A DNA stretch of 8,881 nt from a bacterium (GTDB lineage Bacteria > Acidobacteriota > Blastocatellia > Pyrinomonadales > Pyrinomonadaceae): contig JAQSDP010000015.1 of the NCBI GenBank assembly GCA_029945985.1, positions 1 to 8,881 on the forward strand, in the 5' to 3' direction. The notes beneath the pieces are model-generated. The model worked only from the letters and a program-made list of their open reading frames with translations, did no database searches and was not told the DNA's origin. The position numbers and the translations under genes are program-made. Positions 1 through 5,743 of the stretch are shown here, piece by piece (positions within the stretch are counted from its first letter, which is position 1; each line of letters begins with the position of its first letter).

Positions 1-1
1 G

Positions 2-1141
2 TTCGCGAACGTAGCTCAGAAGATCGTAAAAAATGGCCTTGGTAAAGAAGAGAACGGCCACTGGCGTCGATTCATTTTCGAGAAGCCATTCGGGCATGAC
101 CTTGAATCGGCTAGGAAGCTCAACACAGACCTCCTTAAGGTCCTGAGCGAAAAGCAGATCTACCGCATCGACCATTACCTTGGCAAAGAGACGGTTCAGA
201 ATCTGCTCGTGTTTCGATTTGGCAACAGCATCTTCGAGCCGATATGGAATCGCAACTACGTCGACCACGTGCAGATCACGGTCGCGGAGCAGCTCGGTGT
301 AGAGCAGCGCGGCGGCTATTACGACTCGGCCGGAGCGTTGCGGGACATGATCCCGAATCACATCTTTCAACTCGTGACGCTCACAGCGATGGAGCCGCCC
401 GTTTCCTTCGATCCGGATTCGGTGAGGGACGAGCAGGTCAAGATCCTTCAAGCGATTCAACCATTCTCGCCGGAAGACGCGCTTCACAATGCGATTCGCG
501 GCCAGTATGCCTCCGGACAGAGCAACGGCAAATCCGTTCCGTCGTATCGAGATGAGGAAAAGGTCGCTGCGACTTCAAATACGGAGACGTTCGCGGCTCT
601 GAAGCTCTCGATCGATAACTGGCGTTGGGCGGATGTTCCATTTTACGTTCGTACGGGTAAGCGGATGGCGACGCGAAATTCGAGCATCGTGATCTGGTTC
701 AAGAAGGCTCCGTTCATGCTATTTCGCGACACACCGGTCGAACGACTTCGCAGTAATCGTATAGAGATCCACATCCAACCGGACGAAGGGATCACGCTTC
801 ATTTTGGGGCGAAGGTCCCTGGCCCGGTTGTGAAGATGGGTGCGGTCGATATGGATTTCGATTACGTCGATCACTTCGGTAAGCAGATGAGCACCGGATA
901 TGAACGGCTTCTATTCGACTGCATGATCGGGGACGCGACGCTATTCCAGCGGGCGGATATGGTCGAGGCAAGTTGGAGGGCAGTCACGCCGATCCTGGAT
1001 GTTTGGCATGCGATCCCGGCCCGGGACTTTCCTAATTACGAAGCCGGATCGTGGGGGCCGAAGGCGTCGGACGACCTTCTCGAACGCGACGGCCGGAAAT
1101 GGAAGAACGACGAGCCCGAGATCCGCAAGGATGCAAAATGA
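2..1141 (+). CDS. zwf: Glucose-6-phosphate dehydrogenase, 5'-truncated by the window edge
   Basis: Oxidises glucose 6-phosphate to 6-phosphogluconolactone with NADP+ (or NAD+), the entry step of the cytosolic oxidative pentose phosphate pathway. The frame is open from base 2, giving 379 residues. The family is usually about 490-510 residues, so roughly the first 110-130, with the nucleotide-binding GxxGDLA region, lie outside. Visible family motifs are EKPFGHDL at fragment residues 27-34, the substrate-binding signature RIDHYLGKE at 55-63 and LLVFRFGN at 68-75. RDMIPNH follows at 114-120; its Asp and His match the catalytic Asp/His pair known in this family. The C-terminal WEASWR-like region is also present (VEASWRAV). 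The stop overlaps the start of the next gene, pgl, which catalyses the next step. A GTG at 209 falls inside the conserved LLVFRFGN motif and is not the real start. Identity is secure. Confidence 0.97.
   Translation, partial: FANVAQKIVKNGLGKEENGHWRRFIFEKPFGHDLESARKLNTDLLKVLSEKQIYRIDHYLGKETVQNLLVFRFGNSIFEPIWNRNYVDHVQITVAEQLGVEQRGGYYDSAGALRDMIPNHIFQLVTLTAMEPPVSFDPDSVRDEQVKILQAIQPFSPEDALHNAIRGQYASGQSNGKSVPSYRDEEKVAATSNTETFAALKLSIDNWRWADVPFYVRTGKRMATRNSSIVIWFKKAPFMLFRDTPVERLRSNRIEIHIQPDEGITLHFGAKVPGPVVKMGAVDMDFDYVDHFGKQMSTGYERLLFDCMIGDATLFQRADMVEASWRAVTPILDVWHAIPARDFPNYEAGSWGPKASDDLLERDGRKWKNDEPEIRKDAK
1127..1131 (+). promoter_or_regulatory. Ribosome binding site deciding the pgl start
   Basis: AAGGA lies six bases before the ATG at 1138, inside the last codons of zwf. 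It supports the ATGA-overlap start rather than the in-frame ATG at 1051. The arrangement predicts translational coupling of zwf and pgl. Confidence 0.7.
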
Positions 1142-1851
1142 ACGTCGTTATTTCAAAGGACGCTGACGAACTTGCTTCACGCGCGGGGGCTGATGTCGCC
1201 ACCCTCGCGAACGAAGCGATCCGAGAAACAGGCTTGTTCACGGTGGCGCTTTCCGGCGGCTCGACTCCCCTGCTGCTGTATAAAACCCTGCTCGATGCCG
1301 CGGTCGACTGGGAGCGCGTTTTCTTTTATTTTGGCGACGAAAGGAATGTGGCCGCCGATGAGGACGCGAGCAATTTCAAGGGAGCGAACAAATCCCTCTT
1401 TCGGCCGCTTCGGATCCGTGAGGACAATATACTTCGTTGGAGGACGGAACTCGGTTCGCCGCTGGAAGTGGCTGATGATTACGAGGAAACCCTTCAGAAA
1501 CTATCGGCTGACCTTCCCAAGTTCGATCTGATTCTCCTTGGAATGGGAGCGGACGGTCACACGGCGTCACTCTTTCCTGGTACGGATGCTCTGAACGAAA
1601 GGCAACGACTCGCCGTCGCAAACTGGGTCCCTCAACTCGGCTCGTGGCGGTTCACGCTGACATATCCGGTGATCAACAACGCTCGAAATGTCATGTTTCT
1701 CGTGGCGGGAAAAGATAAGGCAGAGATTGTTCGTGAAGTGCTTGAGGGAGACGAGGATCTTCCCGCGAAACTTGTCCAACCGACCACAGGAAAGCTCGCC
1801 TGGTATCTCGACCGCGCTTCCGCCCGTGATCTAGAGCACGCAAACATTTGA
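1138..1851 (+). CDS. pgl: 6-phosphogluconolactonase (DevB type)
   Basis: Hydrolyses 6-phosphogluconolactone to 6-phosphogluconate, the second step of the oxidative pentose phosphate pathway, in the cytosol. The protein is 237 residues, a normal length for the SOL/DevB family. Motifs in order are the phosphate-binding ALSGGSTP at residues 37-44, FGDER at 65-69, DASNFKGA at 77-83 and the hallmark GMGADGHTASLFPGT at 135-149, whose His141 is in the catalytic region. LTYPVIN at 174-180 and a C-terminal AWYLDRAS complete the set. An in-frame ATG exists at 1051, but it would add 29 residues lying inside zwf with no counterpart in the family. The ATG at 1138 has a ribosome binding site and overlaps the zwf stop (ATGA). 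The two genes are almost certainly one operon producing NADPH and pentose precursors. Confidence 0.96.
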   Translation: MNVVISKDADELASRAGADVATLANEAIRETGLFTVALSGGSTPLLLYKTLLDAAVDWERVFFYFGDERNVAADEDASNFKGANKSLFRPLRIREDNILRWRTELGSPLEVADDYEETLQKLSADLPKFDLILLGMGADGHTASLFPGTDALNERQRLAVANWVPQLGSWRFTLTYPVINNARNVMFLVAGKDKAEIVREVLEGDEDLPAKLVQPTTGKLAWYLDRASARDLEHANI

Positions 1852-1892
1852 TTTTGAACGCCATTAAACCTACCATTCATCCGGATTAGCTT

Positions 1893-3221
1893 ATGGGATT
1901 GGAGATAGCTGTATGCGTCTTGATATTGTTCGTCGTCGTGTTTCTCGCGACGGTGGATATGGCATTTTCGCAGCTGTCTGACCTCGGCCTGCGCAGGCTT
2001 GCGACGGATACGGAAGAGGGATCGCGTCAGAAAACGTATGAGTTCCTACGTGAGATCGTCGATAATCGGCCGCTGTTTCGTTTCGCGATCACGACTACGA
2101 TACAGTTACTGCTGATCACCTTTACGGTAGTAGTCGTGATCGCCATAACGCGTTATACGCTCGACCGCACATCCGTGCTTCTCTATAGCCTTCTGATCGG
2201 GCTGCTTTCTACTATCATTTTCAGGCAGTTTCTTCCGCGGTTATTCGTTAGGAGCGACCCGGAAACGGTTCTGCTTTCAGTGCTGCCTGTAGTACGGCCG
2301 CTGTATGCCCTTGCGACGATAGTGGCTGCGCCCTTCGCAACGCTTTTCAGATCGAAGGATCAGCAACAGAAGGTAGAATCGACGGCGACACCGGACAGCT
2401 CCGACGAGCGAAATGAGGACGACGACGAGGATATTCAGGCTCTCCTCGAGGCGGGAGAGGCGGAGGGGATCCTTGAAGAAGGCGAGCGGGAAATGATCGA
2501 ATCGATGGTCGAGTTCGCGGATACGCGCATCGGCGAAATAATGACGCCGCGGACGGAGATCTGCTCGATACCGGCGGATGCCACTGTCCGAGCGGCTCGC
2601 GACCTGATCATAGAACAAAAGTATTCACGCCTTCCGGTCTATCGCGACAACATCGATAACATCGAAGGCGTGATCTACGTGCGTGATCTATTGCAGGTGT
2701 GGGCTGACGGCGGGAAGGAAGATCAGCAGATCGGGGGCATGCTGCGCGATCCGTATTTCGTCCCGGAGACTAAGAGTGCTGCCGACCTTCTTAAGAAAAT
2801 GCAGGTGGATCATGTACAACTCGCGATCGTCGTGGACGAGTACGGAGGTGTCGCAGGGGTCGTCACTGTCGAAGATCTGATCGAAGAGATCGTCGGCGAG
2901 ATCGAGGACGAGGACATCGAGGGTGAGGAGATCATCGAAATAATAGAGGGGGAAGATGGATATTTAGACATTCTCGGCTCGACTGAGATCGACAAGATCG
3001 AGAGACTTTTCGGAGTTGATCTAGAGGGGGGCGATTACTCGACAATAGCCGGGATGGTGACGAACGTTACGGGTCACGTGCCGAAGGTCGGCGAGACTTT
3101 GGCGATCCGCGGCCTGCACATTGAAGTGAAAAGCGCTGACGAAAAGAGGCTTTTACTCCTTAGGATCAGGCCGGTCGACGATGACGCACCCGGGCCGGAT
3201 CCGGGCGATCAGAGGGTATAA
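1893..3221 (+). CDS. CNNM/CorC-type membrane protein with CBS pair and CorC_HlyC domain
   Basis: This is a 442-residue inner-membrane protein of the DUF21 (CNNM)-CBS-CBS-CorC_HlyC architecture, a family that includes Mg2+ exporters (CorC, MpfA) and proteins often labelled hemolysins. Hydrophobic segments lie near residues 4-25, 65-86 and 94-115, with a weaker one near 125-152. A charged linker (about 153-185) leads to helix LLEAGEAEGILEEGE and the EIMTPRTEI motif at 215-223. CBS1 includes YSRLPVYRDNIDNIEGVIYVRDL (about 244-266). CBS2 includes VVDEYGGVAGVVTVEDLIEEIVGEI (about 313-337). A very acidic stretch follows, then the CorC_HlyC domain (about 352-427). The membrane domain is atypical: the usual small-polar/Glu motif of helix 1, the Gly-Asn of helix 2 and the FGE-PK motif appear here as ATVDMA, TTTIQL and FRQFLPR. 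Ion transport is therefore uncertain. The gene lies 41 bases after pgl with no terminator seen, so read-through from zwf-pgl is plausible. The ATG start is good, although the ribosome binding site is weak. Confidence 0.9.
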   Translation: MGLEIAVCVLILFVVVFLATVDMAFSQLSDLGLRRLATDTEEGSRQKTYEFLREIVDNRPLFRFAITTTIQLLLITFTVVVVIAITRYTLDRTSVLLYSLLIGLLSTIIFRQFLPRLFVRSDPETVLLSVLPVVRPLYALATIVAAPFATLFRSKDQQQKVESTATPDSSDERNEDDDEDIQALLEAGEAEGILEEGEREMIESMVEFADTRIGEIMTPRTEICSIPADATVRAARDLIIEQKYSRLPVYRDNIDNIEGVIYVRDLLQVWADGGKEDQQIGGMLRDPYFVPETKSAADLLKKMQVDHVQLAIVVDEYGGVAGVVTVEDLIEEIVGEIEDEDIEGEEIIEIIEGEDGYLDILGSTEIDKIERLFGVDLEGGDYSTIAGMVTNVTGHVPKVGETLAIRGLHIEVKSADEKRLLLLRIRPVDDDAPGPDPGDQRV

Positions 3222-3228
3222 GCCTTTG

Positions 3229-3237
3229 TGGTAGAAT
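3229..3237 (+). promoter_or_regulatory. Probable extended -10 promoter for the peroxiredoxin gene
   Basis: TGGTAGAAT gives a TG-n extended -10 followed by TAGAAT (5 of 6 to TATAAT). It starts eight bases after the stop of the CNNM gene and 32 bases before the peroxiredoxin ATG. No good -35 is seen at 17 bases, which an extended -10 promoter can tolerate. It would place the transcript start near 3244, upstream of the strong ribosome binding site. This is inferred from pattern only. Confidence 0.5.
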
Positions 3238-3256
3238 ATCGTCACAATTCACAGAT

Positions 3257-3262
3257 GGAGGT
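3257..3262 (+). promoter_or_regulatory. Strong Shine-Dalgarno sequence of the peroxiredoxin gene
   Basis: GGAGGT is a near-perfect match to the anti-Shine-Dalgarno sequence, six bases before the ATG at 3269. It is by far the best ribosome binding site in the window and suggests a highly translated gene. Confidence 0.85.
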
Positions 3263-3268
3263 ATTCAA

Positions 3269-3928
3269 ATGGCGATCAGATTAGGTGATGAAGCGCCCGA
3301 TTTTACAGCTCAGACGACTCAGGGCGAAGTTAAGTTTCACGATTGGCTCGGCGACAGTTGGGGCGTTCTCTTTTCCCATCCGAAAGACTACACACCTGTT
3401 TGCACTACAGAACTCGGAATGGCTGCCAAGCTCAAGCCTGAGTTCGACAAGCGCAACGTCAAAGTGATTGGGCTAAGCGTTGACCCTCTCGACTCGCACC
3501 AGGGTTGGGAAAAGGACATTGAGGAAACTCAGGGCACTGCCGTGAACTTCCCGATGATCGCGGATTCGGACAAGAAGGTCGCCGACCTCTACGACATGAT
3601 CCACCCGAACGCGAGCGATACGTTTACCGTCCGCTCGGTGTTCATCATTGGCCCGGATAAGAAGGTGAAACTTACTCTTACGTATCCGGCGTCAACTGGC
3701 CGCAATTTCGACGAGATCCTGCGTGTGATCGATTCCCTTCAGTTGACGTCAAAGTACAGCGTTGCTACGCCTGTGAACTGGAAGGACGGCGACGACTGCA
3801 TCATCGTACCGGCTGTAACTAACGAACAGGCGAAAGAAAAATTCCCCGCTGGATGGAAGGAGATCAAACCCTACCTCCGCGTTACGCCTCAGCCTAATAA
3901 GGTTAAGGGTGAGGGACAGTCGGCATAG
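3269..3928 (+). CDS. Peroxiredoxin, 1-Cys Prx6 type
   Basis: A thiol peroxidase that reduces hydrogen peroxide and organic hydroperoxides in the cytosol. The 219-residue length and the long C-terminal extension fit the Prx6 (1-Cys, AhpC/TSA plus 1-cysPrx_C) group. The active site reads SHPKDYTPVCTTELG (residues 36-50), with peroxidatic Cys45 in the PxxxTxxC motif and supporting Thr42. A conserved Arg follows in TVRSVFIIGPD (120-130), with R122 as the likely partner of the active-site thiolate. The C-terminal dimerisation part shows the family pattern TPVNWKDGDDCIIVP (167-181), then KFPAGWKEIKPYLRVTPQP (191-209). The only other cysteine is Cys177, in a position not known as a resolving Cys, so an external thiol is probably needed. 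The gene has its own likely promoter and a strong ribosome binding site. A conventional AhpC is excluded by the absence of a C-terminal VCP motif. Confidence 0.96.
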   Translation: MAIRLGDEAPDFTAQTTQGEVKFHDWLGDSWGVLFSHPKDYTPVCTTELGMAAKLKPEFDKRNVKVIGLSVDPLDSHQGWEKDIEETQGTAVNFPMIADSDKKVADLYDMIHPNASDTFTVRSVFIIGPDKKVKLTLTYPASTGRNFDEILRVIDSLQLTSKYSVATPVNWKDGDDCIIVPAVTNEQAKEKFPAGWKEIKPYLRVTPQPNKVKGEGQSA

Positions 3929-3937
3929 ATCATAATT

Positions 3938-3960
3938 GGGGGCGACTTTGTGTCGCCACC
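3938..3960 (+). terminator. Short hairpin after the peroxiredoxin gene, possible weak terminator
   Basis: GGCGAC (3941-3946) and GTCGCC (3952-3957) form a perfect 6-bp stem around a 5-base loop. Two further G-C pairs lie outside one mismatch. The hairpin begins nine bases after the peroxiredoxin stop. No T-run follows, so it is not a canonical rho-independent terminator. It could protect the 3' end of the peroxiredoxin mRNA or reduce read-through into the next genes. Confidence 0.4.
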
Positions 3961-3987
3961 TCAACTTGACCCAAACCAGTAAGTTGT

Positions 3988-4284
3988 ATGACAAAGTCCA
4001 TGTCGAGCAAGGAAATGGTCCGCTGGGAAAAGATCCGGGCAAAGGGCAAATGGTATTTTATGCTTCGTACCGCACTTCAATTTAGCCTGGCGGTCCTTTT
4101 CGCGGACGTCGTTACCGATTGGCTTTTTGGCGACCCGATCGAAATTAAAACGTTCACGTTATATGCTGTACCTGTCTTTGGCCTCCTGTCCGGAATCACG
4201 CTTTGGTGGATAGCCGACGCTCGGTACCAGAACCACATGCTCGACTCGAAGATCCACGATGGTCTGAAAGACGCGAGATCATGA
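3988..4284 (+). CDS. Small two-helix membrane protein of unknown function
   Basis: I do not recognise this 98-residue protein. It has a basic N-terminus (RWEKIRAKGKW, residues 12-22), then two hydrophobic segments at about 24-46 and 55-75, and a short polar C-terminus rich in charged residues. By the positive-inside rule both ends are likely cytoplasmic, with a short loop around GDPIEIK (48-54) outside. It looks like an inner-membrane protein with no enzymatic motif. Its stop overlaps the start of the biotin carrier gene in an ATGA, so the two are probably translated together. The start is uncertain: the ATG at 3988 has no clear ribosome binding site, and in-frame ATGs at 4000 and 4015 are alternatives. 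The ATGA overlap and the coherent transmembrane pattern are the reasons for calling it real. Confidence 0.72.
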   Translation: MTKSMSSKEMVRWEKIRAKGKWYFMLRTALQFSLAVLFADVVTDWLFGDPIEIKTFTLYAVPVFGLLSGITLWWIADARYQNHMLDSKIHDGLKDARS

Positions 4285-4787
4285 AAATACAGGCCCAAGC
4301 CGGCGAATCGCTCCACGACGTAGAGATCAACCGCGAGGGCGGAAAGGTATTCGCGAGAGTCGACGGGCGCGAATATGAGCTTGAGGCATCAGAGCCTGAG
4401 CCGAATGTTTTCCTCCTGAAACACGCGGGGAAGATTCACGAATTCTACGTTGCCTCGGCTGCTCAACCGGGTTCTCCGCAGATCGTTTCATCCCGAGATA
4501 ATGATTTCGAAGTAACGCTCATCGACCCGAAACGGCTCCGCGGCTCAGCTGGTTCGGGCGGATCGGCTGATGGCCTTGCTGAGATTAAGACAATGATGCC
4601 GGGCAAAGTGGTGAGACTGATCGCTAGTGTTGGGGACTCCGTTGAAAAAGGAGACGCAGTGCTGGTCGTAGAGGCGATGAAGATGCAGAACGATCTCAAG
4701 GCTCCGAAAGCGGGTGTCGTCAAAGAGATAAGGGTTTCGGAAGGCTCGACCGTCGCGGCGGGAGATGTTCTCGCTGTTATCGAATAG
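4281..4787 (+). CDS. Biotin carboxyl carrier-type protein (biotin/lipoyl attachment domain)
   Basis: This 168-residue protein ends in a biotinyl domain (about residues 98-168). The canonical VVEAMKMQN lies at 129-137, with Lys134 the expected biotinylated residue. KTMMPGKVVRLIASVGDSVEKGD (about 103-125) and a C-terminal GDVLAVIE match biotin-carrier folds. The N-terminal 85 residues are mixed beta-like sequence (VEINREGGKVFARVDGREYELE) and resemble the region preceding the biotinyl domain in acyl-CoA carboxylase alpha chains. A Gly/Ser-rich hinge at 88-98 joins the two. Such carriers shuttle CO2 between a biotin carboxylase and a carboxyltransferase (acetyl-, propionyl- or methylmalonyl-CoA) or serve a decarboxylase. 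No partner is in the window, so the substrate is unknown. The ATG at 4281 overlaps the stop of the preceding small membrane gene. The longer in-frame ATG at 4203 lies inside that gene and is not favoured. MKM flanked by Ala favours biotin over lipoate. Confidence 0.9.
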   Translation: MKIQAQAGESLHDVEINREGGKVFARVDGREYELEASEPEPNVFLLKHAGKIHEFYVASAAQPGSPQIVSSRDNDFEVTLIDPKRLRGSAGSGGSADGLAEIKTMMPGKVVRLIASVGDSVEKGDAVLVVEAMKMQNDLKAPKAGVVKEIRVSEGSTVAAGDVLAVIE

Positions 4788-4835
4788 TTTAGAGTTCAAC
4801 CTCTAGCTTGGAAATGGGTTGCCCAAAGCTGACTC

Positions 4836-4849
4836 TTATCAGCTGATAA
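4836..4849. repeat. 14-bp perfect palindrome in a convergent gap
   Basis: TTATCAGCTGATAA reads the same on both strands, centred between 4842 and 4843. It lies between the ends of the biotin carrier gene and the potassium channel gene. It is flanked by two direct copies of AAAGCTGA (4825-4832 and 4849-4856). It may be an operator-like site, or part of a structured 3' region for two converging transcripts. No T-run supports a classic terminator. Confidence 0.55.
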
Positions 4850-4851
4850 AA

Positions 4852-4879
4852 GCTGAACTCTGAACTCTGAACGCCGAAC
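4852..4879. repeat. Four tandem degenerate 7-bp repeats
   Basis: GCTGAAC, TCTGAAC, TCTGAAC, GCCGAAC follow one another without gaps (consensus NYYGAAC). The last base falls in the channel gene's stop codon. A related inverted copy, AGAGTTCA, lies at 4791-4798 just after the biotin carrier stop and can pair with TGAACTCT at 4854-4861. This gives an 8-bp stem that encloses the palindrome. The role is unknown; a bidirectional 3' structure is one reading. Confidence 0.6.
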
Positions 4880-5718
4880 TACAATTTCGCTCCGCAATAT
4901 TTGCAGTGAACGGCGTCAACGTCGTGAGGTTCGGCGTGACATTCAGGACAAACGTGAGTTGAAAGAGATTTCGACGCTTTGATCAACTCTCCAGTAACGA
5001 TTCCAGTCGGAACCGCGATGATTCCATATCCCATGATCATCACTACAGAAGCCAGCAGCTTGCCCAAGCCCGTTTTCGGCGAAAGGTCTCCGTAGCCCAC
5101 CGTCGTTAGCGTGACGATCGCCCAGTAGATGCTTGTCGGGATGTCAGTAAACCCGTGCTCTTCGCCCTCAACAACGTACATCAGCGATCCGACGACCGTA
5201 ACGATACTGAGTATCGCCACGAGAAACACCGTGATCTTTTGGCGGCTCGCTCTTAGTGCAGCGCTGATCACGCGACCCTCTGAAATGTACGAGGTCAGTT
5301 TAAGAACACGGAAGATCCTAAGAAGCCTAAGGATACGAATCACAAGGAGATACTGCGTACCCGGGAATAAGAGACTTATATAAGTTGGCAAGATAGCCAG
5401 GAGATCGACAAGTCCATAGAAACTAAAAACGTAGCGTAGCGGGCGTTTGACTGATATCAGCCGGAGAATGTACTCGATGGTGAAAAGGATCGTGAACGCC
5501 CATTCAACGCCGTACAATTCCACGCCATATGATTCACGAATCGACCTAACACTCTCTAGAAACACGGCCAAAACGGAAAGAAGGATCAGCGATATCAGCG
5601 TGATATCGAAGACCCTTCCTGCTGGCGTTTCAGCCTCGAATACGACCTCGTAAATTTTCTGCCGCCAATCAGCTCCGGCCGGTTCTTTGAATTCGGTTTC
5701 CACCGGAATATTTAACAA
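4879..5718 (-). CDS. Voltage-gated-type potassium channel with C-terminal zinc ribbon
   Basis: A 279-residue inner-membrane ion channel of the six-helix Kv/ion_trans class. Helix S1 is near residues 36-56, S2 near 70-90, S3 near 101-117 and S4 near 124-141. S4 has regularly spaced positive charges (R128, R131, R134, R137, K140), the pattern of a voltage sensor. S5 is near 161-183. The pore helix ends in the K+ selectivity filter TTVGYGD (205-211), and S6 is near 219-243. The cytoplasmic tail carries two CxxC pairs (C257/C260 and C272/C275) that would bind one zinc. It probably passes K+ in response to membrane voltage. The gene follows the lyase gene by 25 bases and is probably co-transcribed. 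The start is uncertain: the longest form begins with TTG at 5718, a GTG at 5703 is an alternative, and neither has a clear ribosome binding site. Confidence 0.92.
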   Translation of the reverse strand: MLNIPVETEFKEPAGADWRQKIYEVVFEAETPAGRVFDITLISLILLSVLAVFLESVRSIRESYGVELYGVEWAFTILFTIEYILRLISVKRPLRYVFSFYGLVDLLAILPTYISLLFPGTQYLLVIRILRLLRIFRVLKLTSYISEGRVISAALRASRQKITVFLVAILSIVTVVGSLMYVVEGEEHGFTDIPTSIYWAIVTLTTVGYGDLSPKTGLGKLLASVVMIMGYGIIAVPTGIVTGELIKASKSLSTHVCPECHAEPHDVDAVHCKYCGAKL

Positions 5719-5743
5719 CAGATCGTTAGAAATCGCATTCCGG

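Noticed and set aside
209..211. GTG as the start of zwf
   Set aside because: It encodes Val inside the conserved LLVFRFGN motif. The frame is open and homologous up to the window edge.
1051..1137. Longer pgl start at ATG 1051
   Set aside because: It adds 29 residues inside zwf coding sequence with no family match. ATG 1138 has an AAGGA site and an ATGA overlap.
2877..2960. Acidic, GA-rich stretch in the CNNM gene as a simple repeat or frameshift
   Set aside because: It codes in frame for the acidic linker after CBS2 that the family usually has, and the frame stays intact on both sides.
3938..3960. Hairpin after the peroxiredoxin as a definite rho-independent terminator
   Set aside because: No T-run follows the stem. 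Kept only as a weak or uncertain terminator.
4203..4280. Longer biotin carrier start at ATG 4203
   Set aside because: It lies inside the small membrane gene and adds Arg-rich out-of-frame shadow sequence. ATG 4281 overlaps that gene's stop.
4852..4879. Heptad repeats as a CRISPR-like array
   Set aside because: The units are seven bases with no spacers and there are no cas genes.
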